In this document: positions 49,481 to 61,598 of the stretch, piece after piece | Layout: the number at the start of each line of letters is the position of its first letter | Numbering within the stretch: the first letter of the stretch is position 1 | Source: Manis javanica | Lineage: Eukaryota > Chordata > Mammalia > Pholidota > Manidae | NCBI RefSeq assembly: GCF_040802235.1 | Contig: NC_133172.1 | Span: 57,729,613-57,793,612 of the forward strand | Length of the DNA: 64,000 bases | Direction of reading: 5' to 3' | Program-made: the position numbers and the translations under genes | Notes under the pieces: model-generated | Databases searched by the model: none | The model's input: the letters and a program-made list of their open reading frames with translations, nothing else | Told to the model about the DNA's origin: nothing

Positions 49481-50449
49481 GAACTAATCTGAGGTAAGCA
49501 CACATTATTCAATAGTACGTCTGCATATATTATTTCTTAATCCTAAAAAAAAACACAAAATCTAGAAGAGGTGTCCGAAGCCAAGCGGAGGTGTGTGTGT
49601 CATCACACTGGGTCATACGATGACTGAGGTCAAATGTGAACCCAGCTCTGTTTGATTCTAGGCGTCATGCTCTTCCTGCTGCCCCCCGGGGTGTTGCTCT
49701 GATTATAATCTGAGAACAAGGCAAGACTCTGGGAGGAGGAGCCTGGGCAGAGAGAGACTCAGCAATCAGACAGGAAGTGTGGCCAAGAGGAGATACAATC
49801 TTAAAGACAAACACCACAAGACTTCTAAAAAAAATTGTCAACCACAGATCTAGTCCACCAGGAATTGGCCCCCAATGCCTGAGTTTTCTCATGTCAGTAA
49901 CTGCTTGTTACCATCCCTGTGGCAGAGAGCAACCCGTGGGCCTCTCTTCGGAAGTGAGCGTAAACAAGTAGACTGCACAGGTGGCTTGCTGGGACACCTA
50001 GTGTGCCAGGATGCTAGAACCTGTCCAGTCCTCTGCCACCTCGAGACAGCTCGTGTGCCATCTGTCCTGGCAAAGCCTAGGGCTCTCTGTTCAACAATAG
50101 CTGGAAAATCGCAAGGTCCAGCCTTCCCCACCCTTGCCCCATGGGTGTGTCCCTGAGCTCCCTATATGTGCATGTGAGAGGGCGGCCCTTTGCACAGTGG
50201 CTGAAACTGCGGACCCCAACTATCCTGTAGCTGCAAATCATTTTTAAGGCTTCTAATCCAGGAGGTTATTAAGTTACACCCCACAAGTCACCATCTGGCT
50301 GGGGATTTCCCATGTGGGTGGGGTCTCCCGGCACTTCTCGAATTACACCAGCTTGAATGTCAGTCTCTGAGGACAGAGTGGAGGTGCTTACCACCCACCC
50401 TCATTCGTCAGTCAGGTTTCCATTGCTTTCATGGAAAAGAGAAGGCAGA

Positions 50450-50690
50450 TGTCAGGGACTCAACATATATGGGACACCTACCAGATGCCAGCCCTCTTCC
50501 AGGCACTGTCTGCATTTTTTAGCTCACATAAGCCTCATAATAACCTGCAGTAGTAGTTTTTGTGCCCATTGTACAGATTAGGAAATCAAGATTGTGTTAC
50601 TCATCGAAACCAAATCAGATTTAAACACAAGGCTGTCTGACTTCAGATCATGCTCTTTCCACTGAGACCTAAGAATCTTTAACATTGCTG
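50450..50690 (-). repeat. MIR SINE, near full length, minus orientation
   Basis: 'agatgccagccctcttccag' then gcactgtctgc, 'tgtacagattaggaaatcaa', and 'catgctctttccactgagac' give MIR from tail to head. Confidence 0.8.
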
Positions 50691-51454
50691 CCTTTGATCT
50701 CTCCATGTTTCTTGTCTCAGCAAAATCTCCCCATGTTTCTTAAAAATTGACAGTCCTGGAGGGAACATTATCATCAATTCATGCTCACACTGGTGCTTCC
50801 AGCCTGCCTGGCGCCCGGAAGGTCCCCTCTGCCTCCATGGGTAAGGTGGCAGCAGCTGCCCCATGCAAGTGCACAGGGCCCTCCTCCCCCACCTCCATCC
50901 TGAAGCTCCCCTGGTGGCTCTTGTCCCTGCTGTCCATTCTGTCACTGGACGCTGGCTCTCAGCCAGCCAGCACAGATCGGTGCCCAGCGCAGACCTGTCT
51001 GCTCCTGGATGCTCACTTCCTTGACTCAGTGCTCAAAGGGCTGTCAGTCTCGCCCCAACTTGGGAAGGCTCTCGGCCCATCCCTGGTCTAGGGCCACTGC
51101 CTCCACATTCGCAGGAAGGGGTTTGGAGAATGGGGACTTACAGACCTCACTGGACACCTCAGACTCCAAGAGCATCTGATGGGGCTGCTTTAGGGGATCC
51201 CCGAGGGGAATCACGTGGGTCTCATTTAATCCTTGAAGCAGCCTTGAGAAAGGTACAGTGAGCCCCAGGAGGGGAGGCCAGGAGACCGGGCGGCAGGGGG
51301 ACACACCGGCTGCTTCTGCAAGGGCAGTGCTCCATTTGGCTACCAGCAGAGTCAGGGGTTCATCTGAGGTGACCAGAGGGACTCTGTCAGATCCTGCCCA
51401 ACTTTCTTCTGGACCCAGGCATGCGTGTGCTCATGCCAAAATGCACCTGCACTG

Positions 51455-52010
51455 AGTACCTTGACTGGCGTGTGCCAGCCTCTGCTCTGGCATTTACCAG
51501 CATGAGTGCAAGTAAGCTACTATGGATTCAGCAGCAGCACCATGCCAGCAACGGTCCTAAAGTTGTATGTGTGTGTGTGTGTCTAATCTCACATTGAAAA
51601 TAGATTTATTAATACACATATAATCTCATGCATACGTACGTAAAGCTCATTTCATCACTAGGGACTATGTGCCAGCAACTGCTCTAAATATTTTATATAG
51701 AGATAAAATCTCATTTACATAAATCTTATATATATAAAATCTTGCATATGGATATGAAAATCTCATTTAATCATTAAAATACTGACTATATGTTAGCAAC
51801 TCTTCTAAATACTATATGAAATTTCATTTATACCTCATGAAAATCTCAACTCACCATCAAAAAAGGCTCTATGCCAACAACCGTTTTAAATACTATATAT
51901 AATTTAATATATTAATGTCATTTATGTATCTAAATACTTCTCAAATATATAAAGTCTTATATATACATACACAGTCACATATACATGAGTATACATGTAT
52001 GTCCCTGTAA
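51455..52010. repeat. Degenerate tandem array with a MIR-like core
   Basis: A motif close to ATGTGCCAGCAACTGCTCTAA recurs near 51470, 51541, 51667, 51787 and 51872, about 70-125 bases apart and each time diverged. The four later copies are followed by AT-rich text that often includes AAATCTCATTT. A (TG)n run lies at about 51562-51581. The motif resembles the 'tgtgccaggcactgttctaa' part of reverse MIR. It looks like an old expansion of a MIR fragment. Confidence 0.6.
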
Positions 52011-52109
52011 ATCTTGGTTTATCACTTAAAAAGTCCCTACGAGGCAGACCCCCAGTTGTAATCCCCAAAGGCTGAGGTCAAACACCCCAGCCAAGTGATA
52101 CCAGGTCTT

Positions 52110-52560
52110 GGCTAAGCTGGCACCCCCACTCAGACCTGCTCCCCTTAAGCCCAGAGCTACCCCAGCCTCAGATACAGGCAATTCCAGCATTCAGCTGTTC
52201 AGGCTCCAAACCCCAGGCTCACCCTCGACTCTTCTCTCTCCAATTCCACGGCCACGCCACCAGCAAGCCTTGGTCTGCCTTCAATCAACACTTAGATTTC
52301 ACACCCTCTTGCCACCCAACTGCTCCACCCCTGAGCTCCGTTCATTGAAGGCAGATGGACACTTGTGAGTATCTCCTATTGATCTCATTGACCTCACCTC
52401 ACCTACTGTCATAGAGCAAATCTATTAGAGCACAAGTCTGTCCTGGCCACTCTTACCCACACCTTCCAGGGGCCCCCATCTCCCTCAGAGGGAACGGCAG
52501 AGTCCTTACCCAGACCTGCAGTGCCCTACAGCATGTGCCTCCCATATGGGTCTCGCTGAC
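52110..52560 (+). repeat. L2-like LINE fragment
   Basis: 'ccctcgactcttctctctcc', 'ccttccaggggcccccatct' and 'agagtccttacccagacctg' then cagtgcccta resemble internal L2 sequence. Confidence 0.5.
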
Positions 52561-52794
52561 TTGTTACAATCACCACTGCAAGAACTTGAATAGCTTCTAG
52601 ATGTAACAGATGTATCTAACATTCATTAAGAAGGATTTGTAAGAACTGCTTTTCTATGTACCATGACACACACACATTGGAAACCTCCCCTTTCATCCAA
52701 AGTCAAAGGAGAATGGGGCTTCAGTGAGGCTTGTATGTATCCCCCAAAACTAAGGGACACGGTGGATTGACATCTGACTCATGCCTAAGAAATT

Positions 52795-53362
52795 TTTTTT
52801 TTGGTATCATTAATCTACAGTTACATGAAGGACATTATGTTTACTAGGCTCCCCCCTTCATTAAGTCCCCCCCACATCCCCGTTCACAGTCACTGTCCAT
52901 CAACATAGTAAGATGCTGTAAAATCACTACTTGTCTTCTCTGTGTTGCACAGCCCTCCCCGTGACCCCCCCACACTATACATGCTAATCTGAATGCCCCC
53001 TTTCTTTTTTTCCCGCCCTTATACCTCCCTTCCCACCCATCCTCCCCAGTCCCTTTCCCTTTGGTAACTATTAGTCCATTCTTGGGTTCTGTGATTCTGC
53101 TGCTGTTTTGCTCCTTCAGTTTTTCCTTTGTTCTTATGCTCCACATATGAGTGAAATAATTTGGTACTTGTCTTTCTCCACCTGGCTTATTTCACTGAGC
53201 ATAATACCCTCTAGCTCCATCCATGTTGTTGCAAATGGTAGGATCTGTTTTCTTCTTATGGCTGAATAATATTCCATTGTGTATATGTACCACATCTTCT
53301 TTAGCCATTCATCTACTGATGGACATTTAGGTTGCTTCTATATCTTGGCTATTGTAAACAGT
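52795..53362 (-). mobile_element. 5'-truncated L1, minus strand, with target-site duplication
   Basis: A poly-T run at the left end and the phrases 'ggctgaataatattccattg' and 'cattcatctactgatggaca' near the right end mark the 3' part of an L1 inserted on the minus strand. The 16-base word TCATGCCTAAGAAATT (52779-52794) is repeated as TCATGCCTGAGAAATT (53363-53378), one mismatch, which fixes both ends. The copy is about 570 bases. Its wording matches an L1 subfamily I remember from pangolins. The low divergence of the duplications suggests it is fairly young. Confidence 0.88.
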
Positions 53363-53379
53363 TCATGCCTGAGAAATTC

Positions 53380-55310
53380 AATGGACAAGAGAGTGAGGCT
53401 CAGTGGCTCCTCCACCAGGAAGGCAGTCGCTGCTGTTCAGAAGTTAGCATGTACCCTAAACATCCACACGGGCAGAGGGTGCCTGAGTGCTTCCATGAGC
53501 TACACGTGGTCCAGGCGTGGCAAACAGCTGGCTAAGGGGTTGTCTTGCCCTCAATGGGCTAACAGACCTCAACTGGAGAAGTTAGCAGTGGACCACCACA
53601 CTCCCAGTGGCTGAGGAGGGGCCAGTGGGCTGAGATATAAAGCCCACCCAGCAGTTCTGAGAGACTGACCACCATCCACAAGATACCCATACGAATGCCC
53701 TGAGAGAGTGAGGGATAAAGAGCAAAGAGGCCCAGAGAATGAAAATCCCCATCTGACAGGAGTACCATTTGTCCAGGTAAAATCTGTCCTGCTCTCCCCA
53801 GTCCAACTGGAAGAGGTAGTGAGGTCGGCCAGAAGGAGTGGCCCCTGACCTTGAATGAATTTGGAAACACTGCCGCTTAAGTGGGACACGCCCATTTTTT
53901 ATTTCTGTGCCTGTGTTTGTGACTTTAAGAAACTATGATTTACTGGGAAGTTCCTGCAGCCTATTTGTGTTCTCATCTAAGATTAGGAGAGGACCAGTCC
54001 AGTAAGCAGACTTAAAGGGGCAGTGGGAGAAAAAATAAAGTTGCTTTGGGATCACCCTCCACTGGCGCTTATTCACTATCCTGGTGAGTCACTTCACTGC
54101 TGGTAAGTCTGAGCAGATGGGCGCATCTGCCCACTTCAGTCTCTGTTACTTTCCTCTCCCTGTGGTTCTTCAGCATAGTATCACCTCAAAGTTAGCCTGA
54201 GAGAGACAGTTAAAGGATGAGGCTTTGTCTTAGAGATATTACACTAGAAAACACTCACAAGGCCTCCCCCGGGCTCCAGAAGGCCAGAAGCAGTCAGGAG
54301 CAAAGGACTTCCCAGGGGTGAACTTCACTCCTTTGGATGGAGTCAGGACCTTGGAGAAGCAGCAAAGAGGCACCTGGAACAAACCACACACATGCTGACA
54401 CCAAGAACAACAGAAAGAAAAAGGAAGGATGGCCAGCAAGGGAGGACCCTAGGCTCCAGCCAAGGCAGGGGGATGGAAGACCACCCCACGGAAAGTGAAC
54501 AACCAGAGGTGCGCCATCTTCTAGACTCCGAGGGCGCTTGCGACTGTGTAAGGGGGTGGTCTCTCCAGTACCGCGGTGCAGACAGTTCACGTGTCACAGC
54601 AGGACCACCCACCCTTCTCACACTCCATGCCCCAGGGGCTGTCCTAGTAATCCCTGCCTTTCGGCTCCTGTGCAGTGGCCGACACAGAGCCGGGGCTCAG
54701 TGTGGCTGCTGGATGGATGGATAGTCAGATGATGCCCTTATGCCAATCCTTTTCCCAGGATTCTCTGGTGCCACAAGCCCCTGCCAGGCTCCTCTTCCTC
54801 TTTCCTATGCCCCCACAATGTCTCTGGCCAGAGCTAGGGCCCCATCAGAGTGCTTCTCAGAGAGCCATGTTGTGGTGGCTGAAGCAATGAGCTCATGCAT
54901 GTGAAAGGACTTAGCATAATTCCATAGTGACAAATAATGCCAATAAACACATGGGGCATCTGGGATCGTACGAGACTGAGCTCTGTGGAGGTTTATCTCC
55001 AGTGAGGAGGGAGCCCTGTGCAAAGAAACCTTCAAGTATACTCCTACCAGCCACCATATCCACCCCCCAAAAATAACCCCTGGGCCCCCATCCTAGGGTC
55101 CCCTGGAATCAAGCTGTTGCTGCCCAGTGCCTACCAGCCCAAAGAGCTGAAGCCTCAAGCCAGATGGGCTGGGGTGCCTTTGCTCCCCAGGAACCTAGAA
55201 GCAGCAGATGTCTCAACCCCCTGGAGGCCCAGAGACTTCTCTATTCAGAAGCTACAGAACCTGTTTGTGAACTTTACGTACAAGCTGCAAAAGGGGGAAG
55301 ACAAGCAAAT
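53380..55310. other. Intergenic downstream of CDYL2, nothing recognised
   Basis: An L2-tail-like scrap with a short GGAT run lies at about 54665-54725. Overlapping open frames at 53559-53895 and 54294-54724 have no domain. Confidence 0.5.
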
Positions 55311-55330
55311 GCAGGCGAAGTTTCAACCTT

Positions 55331-55336
55331 TTTATT
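55331..55336 (-). terminator. CDYL2: Candidate distal CDYL2 poly(A) signal
   Basis: TTTATT on the + strand is AATAAA on the transcript strand. Cleavage would be expected near 55305-55315. The next transcript-strand bases include TTTGCTTGTCTT, a usable U/GU-rich element. Confidence 0.55.
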
Positions 55337-55530
55337 CAAAGCAGCTTCTCACAATGTATAAATACTGCATATTAGCACACATGAAAAATACAACTTCTAA
55401 GGCACCCAGAAATGTGTTCACACACGTTACAGGACCATTCACAAAGAGAGTGTACAGTTTGCTCTAGACAGTCAGCATCTGATAAATCAAAAGATTATTA
55501 TCCCTCAATACTGCACCCAGTCTCGTGAAA

Positions 55531-55538
55531 TATTTACA
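55531..55538 (-). promoter_or_regulatory. Pumilio-type site in CDYL2 3'UTR
   Basis: TATTTACA on the + strand gives UGUAAAUA in the transcript, a perfect Pumilio element (UGUANAUA). It lies about 200 bases from the distal poly(A) signal. Confidence 0.5.
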
Positions 55539-57832
55539 ACGTGGTGAGAAAGGGTCAGCTGTACCTGCTTTATAATTCTAGGAAGTACTCATACTTACAA
55601 ATATTCAGAACTAGTTAAAGACTCTCCCGTGACAACCTGGCAAAGTAATATGAGAAGCCTAATTTGCAAAGGTCTCCTTGGATTTTGGTGTGTGCGCTAC
55701 ATCCGTGATCAAATCCAAACACTCCTCGGGTGGGCTGGGTAAGTTTTTGGTAGCCTGCTTCATTATCAGAAGTTTGGTAATAAGCCTTACCACTAGAATA
55801 CCACTTCCTCAGCATCAATCATTGCTCAACCTGTTAATGGATCAATGATTTCATCATGAGTGGACATGGAGCACTGCCTGGGGTGAGGACTGAGGGAAAT
55901 TCTTAGGCCAAACAGGAATTGGAATGGGTCAATGCAGAACAAAAGGAGGTGGAAATTTAACAGCTGTAGGATCACTCCTCAGTGTAGACGCATCTAAAAC
56001 ACTTAGGGTGGAGGTTCTTAGACAGATGGAGACGTCTACACTGGCCAGGAAACCAAACCTCCCCTTTTTAGGATATGGATAAAGGCTGGCACTGCACAGC
56101 AGAAACACCCTCCTGAGAGAGCGAGTTTCGATCTGGAAACTCACCTTTCAGAGCCTTCTCCAGGTGACAGCAAACCCCTCTGAACAGCAGGCCAGAGGGT
56201 GGCGATGAGCAGTTTCTCTGTGCCATAAAGCATGTGTATCTCTGGACATGCCCACAACCTACACAACTCATACTCTGTTGGAATAATGGAATTCTTTGGT
56301 CCTTGGTTTTATGAAAGGCAATATTTTCACAATCTTGTGAAACATGGACATCAGCAAACGACTTCAAGCTGGGACTAATGGCATGGGGGCAAATTAAATA
56401 CTAGATGGAAAACGCTATACCCTCCAAACTTCCCAGGGTCACCTTAATGAGCTCCAGCGCCAGGCCAGGTGTTGTTTCCATGACACATGGTCAACCCATA
56501 GAGACATCGGAGATGAGGCTTAAAACTCGATGTCAGTTTTTCTGACTGCATGCACGTGGCAAATACTGGAAGCAAATCTCCATCCCGAGGGTAGTTGACT
56601 TCATGAATACTAAGATGAACTAAATAACTTGACCGTAGCCCTACAATGGCCCTGGTCTCAAATCATCTATAAAGCCTGGGAAAGGATAACCAGTTAGTAA
56701 CTATGGAAGTGTGGCCAACTGAGAGGAATCAAAGTTTTTTTTTAATTTGAAGTCCAAACTGAGTTGGTTGTATTAGATCCCAGACACAGTGGACGCACTG
56801 CCATACTTGACTTAAACGCTCCCTCAAAACAGATCCAGGCAGATTGACTCAGCTGATGTGTATATTCTGCATCTAGCTGGCCTTTGCCCTGCTAAGCTCA
56901 GGTGTAGTGGGGCTTAACATGCACCATTCACTGATAAGATACTCCGGACACACAGGAATGCTGATTATGTAACTGAAATCGACTTCGGATTGTCTACACA
57001 GTAAGACTCACATGTAAACTTTGTTAACATCTCTCAAGGAATGCTGACCTCGGCCAGACTGGACATTTCCAGATCGTCCACAAGGAACCTGGGGTCCACC
57101 ACCTAGGTCAGGAGTAGGAAGAGCCATTTGTTCAGAACAAATGACGGACCAGCAGCCCTCCCTGTGACCACGACGTCTAAGCCATGTGAACAGTACGAAG
57201 GTGGCTCCGAAAAACCAGTCCTTGGTCCATTCCTATGGCCAAAGACAGTTACCATGGTGCCTAATCTGGCCCCTGCCACCATCAGCTCAGCCAGACTCTT
57301 CAGATGAGCCGCGATTTACAGACTGCATTGAGTCCATCAACATGGCTTACGTTGCTTGGAAAGAAACAACCCGTATTACCCTTGTATTTTTTTGCAACAA
57401 GCTTAAGGCTCTGTTCACAAACTCCATCGACTGCCACACAGTAAGAATTTATGGGGAGATCTTAAACTACATTTGTAGTTGCAAAGGTTGGAAAATTTAC
57501 TGATCCTAATGGTAAGGCTTATTCACAAATTCAATACATCTTCAAATTATACCTCAAACTCGATTACTTCGAGAAAAAGAAAATGAACCTGCTCTCAAAC
57601 AATATGAGAGCATTAGCTTCTAAGGGAAAACAAAAAAACAAAAACAAAAACCATTGCCACCAAACCAGTATGCTATTTTTTGAAAGAACGAGTGATATTA
57701 ATGGAAAAGATTGCCTAAAACGCATATCCTAACTTACCACAGAAATATAAAAGTTTATATTCTGAAAATAGATACTGTATTAAAGTCTGTAAGCATTTCA
57801 ACCAAAATTTGCAGAAATAACTAAGCGACACG

Positions 57833-58023
57833 TATCTACAACAAAAATATACATGCAAGACAACCCCCAAGTGGTTTCCCTTAAATATCTACAAAGGCAA
57901 AGTGTAGATTTTTAAAGATTATACAAAACCATTTACAGAGAATAAAATAAAATACTTAAGAAATCTCCTTTAGAGTCTTAAATACTGTGTATATTAGTGA
58001 CAGTGTCTAAACTAATATATACA
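57833..58023 (-). promoter_or_regulatory. Cluster of three Pumilio-type sites
   Basis: TATCTACA at 57833-57840 and 57886-57893, and TATATACA at 58016-58023, read on the transcript strand as UGUAGAUA, UGUAGAUA and UGUAUAUA. All fit UGUANAUA. Three sites within 191 bases are more than chance would usually give, even in AT-rich sequence. Confidence 0.55.
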
Positions 58024-60951
58024 ACAGATCTAAGTGTCTGAATACCGAAACACAGAAAAGAAGTGATTCTGTATTTGAAATATTCACTTAGGAAGATTTG
58101 AAGATATTTCTATTTGTTTTTTCTTTGTTAAAAAAATTTCCATGGAGACTAGATCAGAAAACTGCATGACTATAACTAAAATTCAAATTAACAAAAGTTT
58201 ACAAAATTTTTTTAACCAACAATCAATGGGAAATGCCATTCAGCATTCAGTCAAGGCTATTTTTAAAATGTGGACATTTGGAGATACAGTTGCATTGATC
58301 AAAGTCTATGGTGATTACTATTTTTCCAGCCTCATACTAAACTTCACATGGGAAAAACATATTTTCATGCTTCAGAGAGAACATGTCTTAGTTTAATCTA
58401 TGCCAAACAAGAATTACATATTAAATCAATTCTCTACTATCTTCTCACAGTTAATCAATTTCATTTCTAAGAGGGTAATTTGTGATGGTTTTTACCCACA
58501 GGCATTATTTCGAAGTAGAAAGGGGCACATGGCTACATTAACGTTAGTCTGTGGCTTCCAAATGGTGAAGAGTTCTGACCACCTTAGGAAAGTTCTGCAA
58601 AAAGTCCTCCTGGAATAGGGCTGTTAACCCAAAGAGTCCCACTACAAGATGCTGCATGCGAATCACCAGGGGTTGGAGCAGAGAGAAGGGGAGCGCTAAT
58701 GCATGGCTAACAGGGTGGCAAGGAGCAGACTGCCTACAAATTTGCTTGACTAAAGAGATAATTCTGGGACAGGGCTGTCAAGACCAGGCATGATTCCTCA
58801 AAGACCTGCCCAGGCTCTGGGAGGTGACAGACAGGGGCTACAGGGGGGAACAAAGCAAGGTAGAGAGAGGGGTGAAGAGACCCTTTTTGGGGGGAACGGA
58901 GGGTATAGGATAGAAGATAAAAAGCCAAAGCCTGAGCCCTCTGTCTTGAGAAAGCTGGCAGGATAAACCGTGACACACCCCCAGGTCTGGCATTTTCCAT
59001 CCCAGGGCCATTTGCTAAAAGCTACCCGGGTTTCATCTACCCATCATCAAAACAACTATCCAGAAAGTGAAAAATACAGTGGTTCTATCTACCCTGTAGC
59101 AAACACATTTACTCAACTTTCGCCCCATTCGTGGAACAGCCTTCTTGAGATGGCTGTATGGAAACAACCTAAATGCAGACCATCTTTTAAAACACCTCCC
59201 ACGGCACCCAGAACTTATAACTTAACCACAGGAATTCCACATTAGTGATGGCTTCACATTCCTCCCTTATCAACTGAGATCCCTAAGATGTTGAGAAGGC
59301 TGGATTTGTGATATGTCCAAATCTAAAAGCATTTCTGGCCCTTTCAGCAGGGAAAAGAACGGACATTGAACAAAGGGAGTCCCCGAACACTGTCTGCCCG
59401 CTCTACCAAGAACCCCAGCTCTGCTTCTGTGCACGGTAACTGCGTCTGCCCCCAGGGGGTAAACAGAAAGCAAGAGGCTCTTTCCGGAGGGGAGTCAGCA
59501 ATGGTGAAGAGATTATCTGCGGTGACGCACAAGAGCGAGGTTTGTGTAGGGGCTTTGGGAAAGCATGTATTTGGGGAGAGGCAAAACCTAAAGTCAGATG
59601 TGACAAGAAGCCTTTGGGCAAAAGCCGGTGTTTCCTTATATGAATTCCCTGTGTCTAGGTCTGCAGTGCCTGCAGGATCCCCCATGAGGTACACAGAACG
59701 TTAAGGCCCACTTCCTCTGACTGGATTCTGGCTGTCCCCAGCCAGCTCCCCGGGGCCAAGACGGCAGAGAGGAGGAGAAGGCAAGAAGCCCCCTCTTCCT
59801 TAACCCTCACGATGTCACAGGGATATTCAGGAGAGAGGCCTTCCGCAGTGGGGGCGAAGGTCCAGGTAACCTTCAGAGTCACTGTCTGAAGGACACGTCC
59901 CTAGGCACAGCACAGACATAGACACTCAACCTGTCCTCTGAGACAGAAAGTTCAGGGCCATGCATCCTCTCCACCCGCCCGTCCCATTGCGTCTGGTCAC
60001 CTGGAAGAGAGGGAAAAGGCCCAGAGAGAGATGCATGGTGGGCAGCAGGGACCCACCTTTTCTAGCCCACGTCCCCTCACCCAGCTGCTCCAGTCGGCTC
60101 TCTCCAAGGAAGGGTCAAGAAGGCTGCAATGGGCAGAGGGAAAGAGAAGACGGGGTGAACCAAGGGCCTCTGGGGACACTCAGGGGTTGTGACGGAAGCG
60201 GGAAGTTCCCACCGCTCGGAGAATCTAACTTTCCCTGGGTGTCTGGCCCATAAAAAGTTTAACCCTCATATAGAACACACTCCTGTCGTTTCTCTTCTCT
60301 AATCCCAAGGTCAACCGTTCCCCTCACCAACCAAAGCCAAAGCCAAAACTGAAATCGAAACTCCTCCTTGCCTGCGGCCGACCCAGCCTCTTTGGACTAA
60401 TGGTCTAAACACAAATGCTGGGGTCCTCAGGCAGCCCAGGGGCCCCGGAGCAGGAGACCTCATCCCTGGTTATTGCTCCCTGATGTGAGTAAACAACTAG
60501 AAAAAAGGTGGGTCGTCTGGATTTCTGGATGCAAAACAATCCAGGCATCAACTGGCAGCTCAACAGGGGGACACCCCCCCCACTGCCCGAAGTGGGGGGC
60601 CCGAAGCAGACCGCACGGCGCACACAGAGGACATGGCTCTGAGATCCGAGTTCAGTCACTTGTCCCAAAGAGGAAAGTCTCACCCCAGTAAATATGCAAT
60701 CCCCACGCAGGGTCTGTTCCCTACTCTTCCTGACATCCCACGACTAGGGCCGGGATGTGTCTCAGTGCCAGGAAGGCTGGAGGCCCCTGTGACTCCTTAA
60801 AGGCAGAAGGGTGAAGAGACCACTCTTCCATGATTTCTCCCCCGAACAAGCATTCAGTCATTACCTCTGAGAACCATTTTACACGCAGAGGGTTTGATAC
60901 AGGGCTATTCTTTTCATCCACAGAAATTCTTCTGTTCTCATCTCTCTTAAG

Positions 60952-60957
60952 TTTATT
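60952..60957 (-). terminator. CDYL2: Candidate proximal CDYL2 poly(A) signal
   Basis: TTTATT on the + strand gives AATAAA on the transcript, about 850 bases after the stop codon. Use of this site would remove all the Pumilio-type sites but keep the AU-rich element. The downstream U/GU-rich element is weak. Confidence 0.35.
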
Positions 60958-61071
60958 TCCACATGTTTCATTGCTAGAATGCACCAGATGGCATGAACCT
61001 TGTTTGGAATTTGGTCCAGGGCAGTATGAAAATAATATCTGTACAAACGACAGATATCACAATATATAAAC

Positions 61072-61093
61072 AAAAATAAATAAATTAAATAAG
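61072..61093 (-). promoter_or_regulatory. AU-rich element in CDYL2 3'UTR
   Basis: The transcript strand here reads CUUAUUUAAUUUAUUUAUUU, with overlapping AUUUA pentamers and one UUAUUUAUU nonamer. Such class II-like elements recruit decay or stabilising proteins (TTP, HuR and others). Confidence 0.55.
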
Positions 61094-61575
61094 TCTGATT
61101 AAAGAAAGAAATTTCCCTAGTAGTTTGTGTTTTTGCAAAACTAGCTTTACATATAATACACATAAATTATCAGAATTTTCACTTACACTGTTTTAAAAAT
61201 ATATATTTAACAAAACATTCCTAAATGTACAATATCTGGGTTTGTAAATCGCTCAGTGGGGTTTTCAGACCAAGCCCAGGAAGCCACACAGATCTGCATC
61301 GGAGAGGGGACTGAGGCTGGCTCCATGCTCATCGGTCTGGACTGCTCATGACGACTCAGGGCCCCCATCCCTGGATCTGCTCGAGCAGAGAGAGCCGTGA
61401 CAGCCAAGTCTCCCAATCAGAGGCACTGTGTAGACACAGCCTGAGTCAGAAGCACGGGGGCAGGGGTCTTCCCCTTCCTGGACCACGATGGTGCATTTCA
61501 GCAAGTGGGGACAGGACAACGGTACCTGGCAGAGGCCTGGGAAGATAAAGCCCTCAGGAGCTCTCCAGCCAGTGT

Positions 61576-61598
61576 GGGGGGGGCGGGGGGTGGGGGAG
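61576..61598. repeat. G-run on + strand, C-rich in the CDYL2 transcript
   Basis: Runs of 8, 6 and 5 Gs are separated by single bases, with a GG following. On the + strand this can form a G-quadruplex. In the CDYL2 mRNA, about 200 bases after the stop, it is a C-rich tract of the kind bound by PCBP/hnRNP K. Confidence 0.6.

Larger units (their letters stand above)
22461..55310. other. Intergenic region between convergent DYNLRB2 and CDYL2
   Basis: About 33 kb separate the two poly(A) sites. The recognisable content is old repeats and low-complexity tracts, listed one by one. Longer open frames here (for example 23013-23510, 45745-46269 and the minus-strand 42995-43462) have no recognisable domain and are explained by repeats or base composition. 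Unannotated noncoding RNAs could exist but the sequence alone does not show them. Confidence 0.7.

Noticed and set aside
55018-55467. 149-codon plus-strand open frame near the CDYL2 3' end
   Set aside because: It has no domain and overlaps the inferred end of the CDYL2 3'UTR on the opposite strand.
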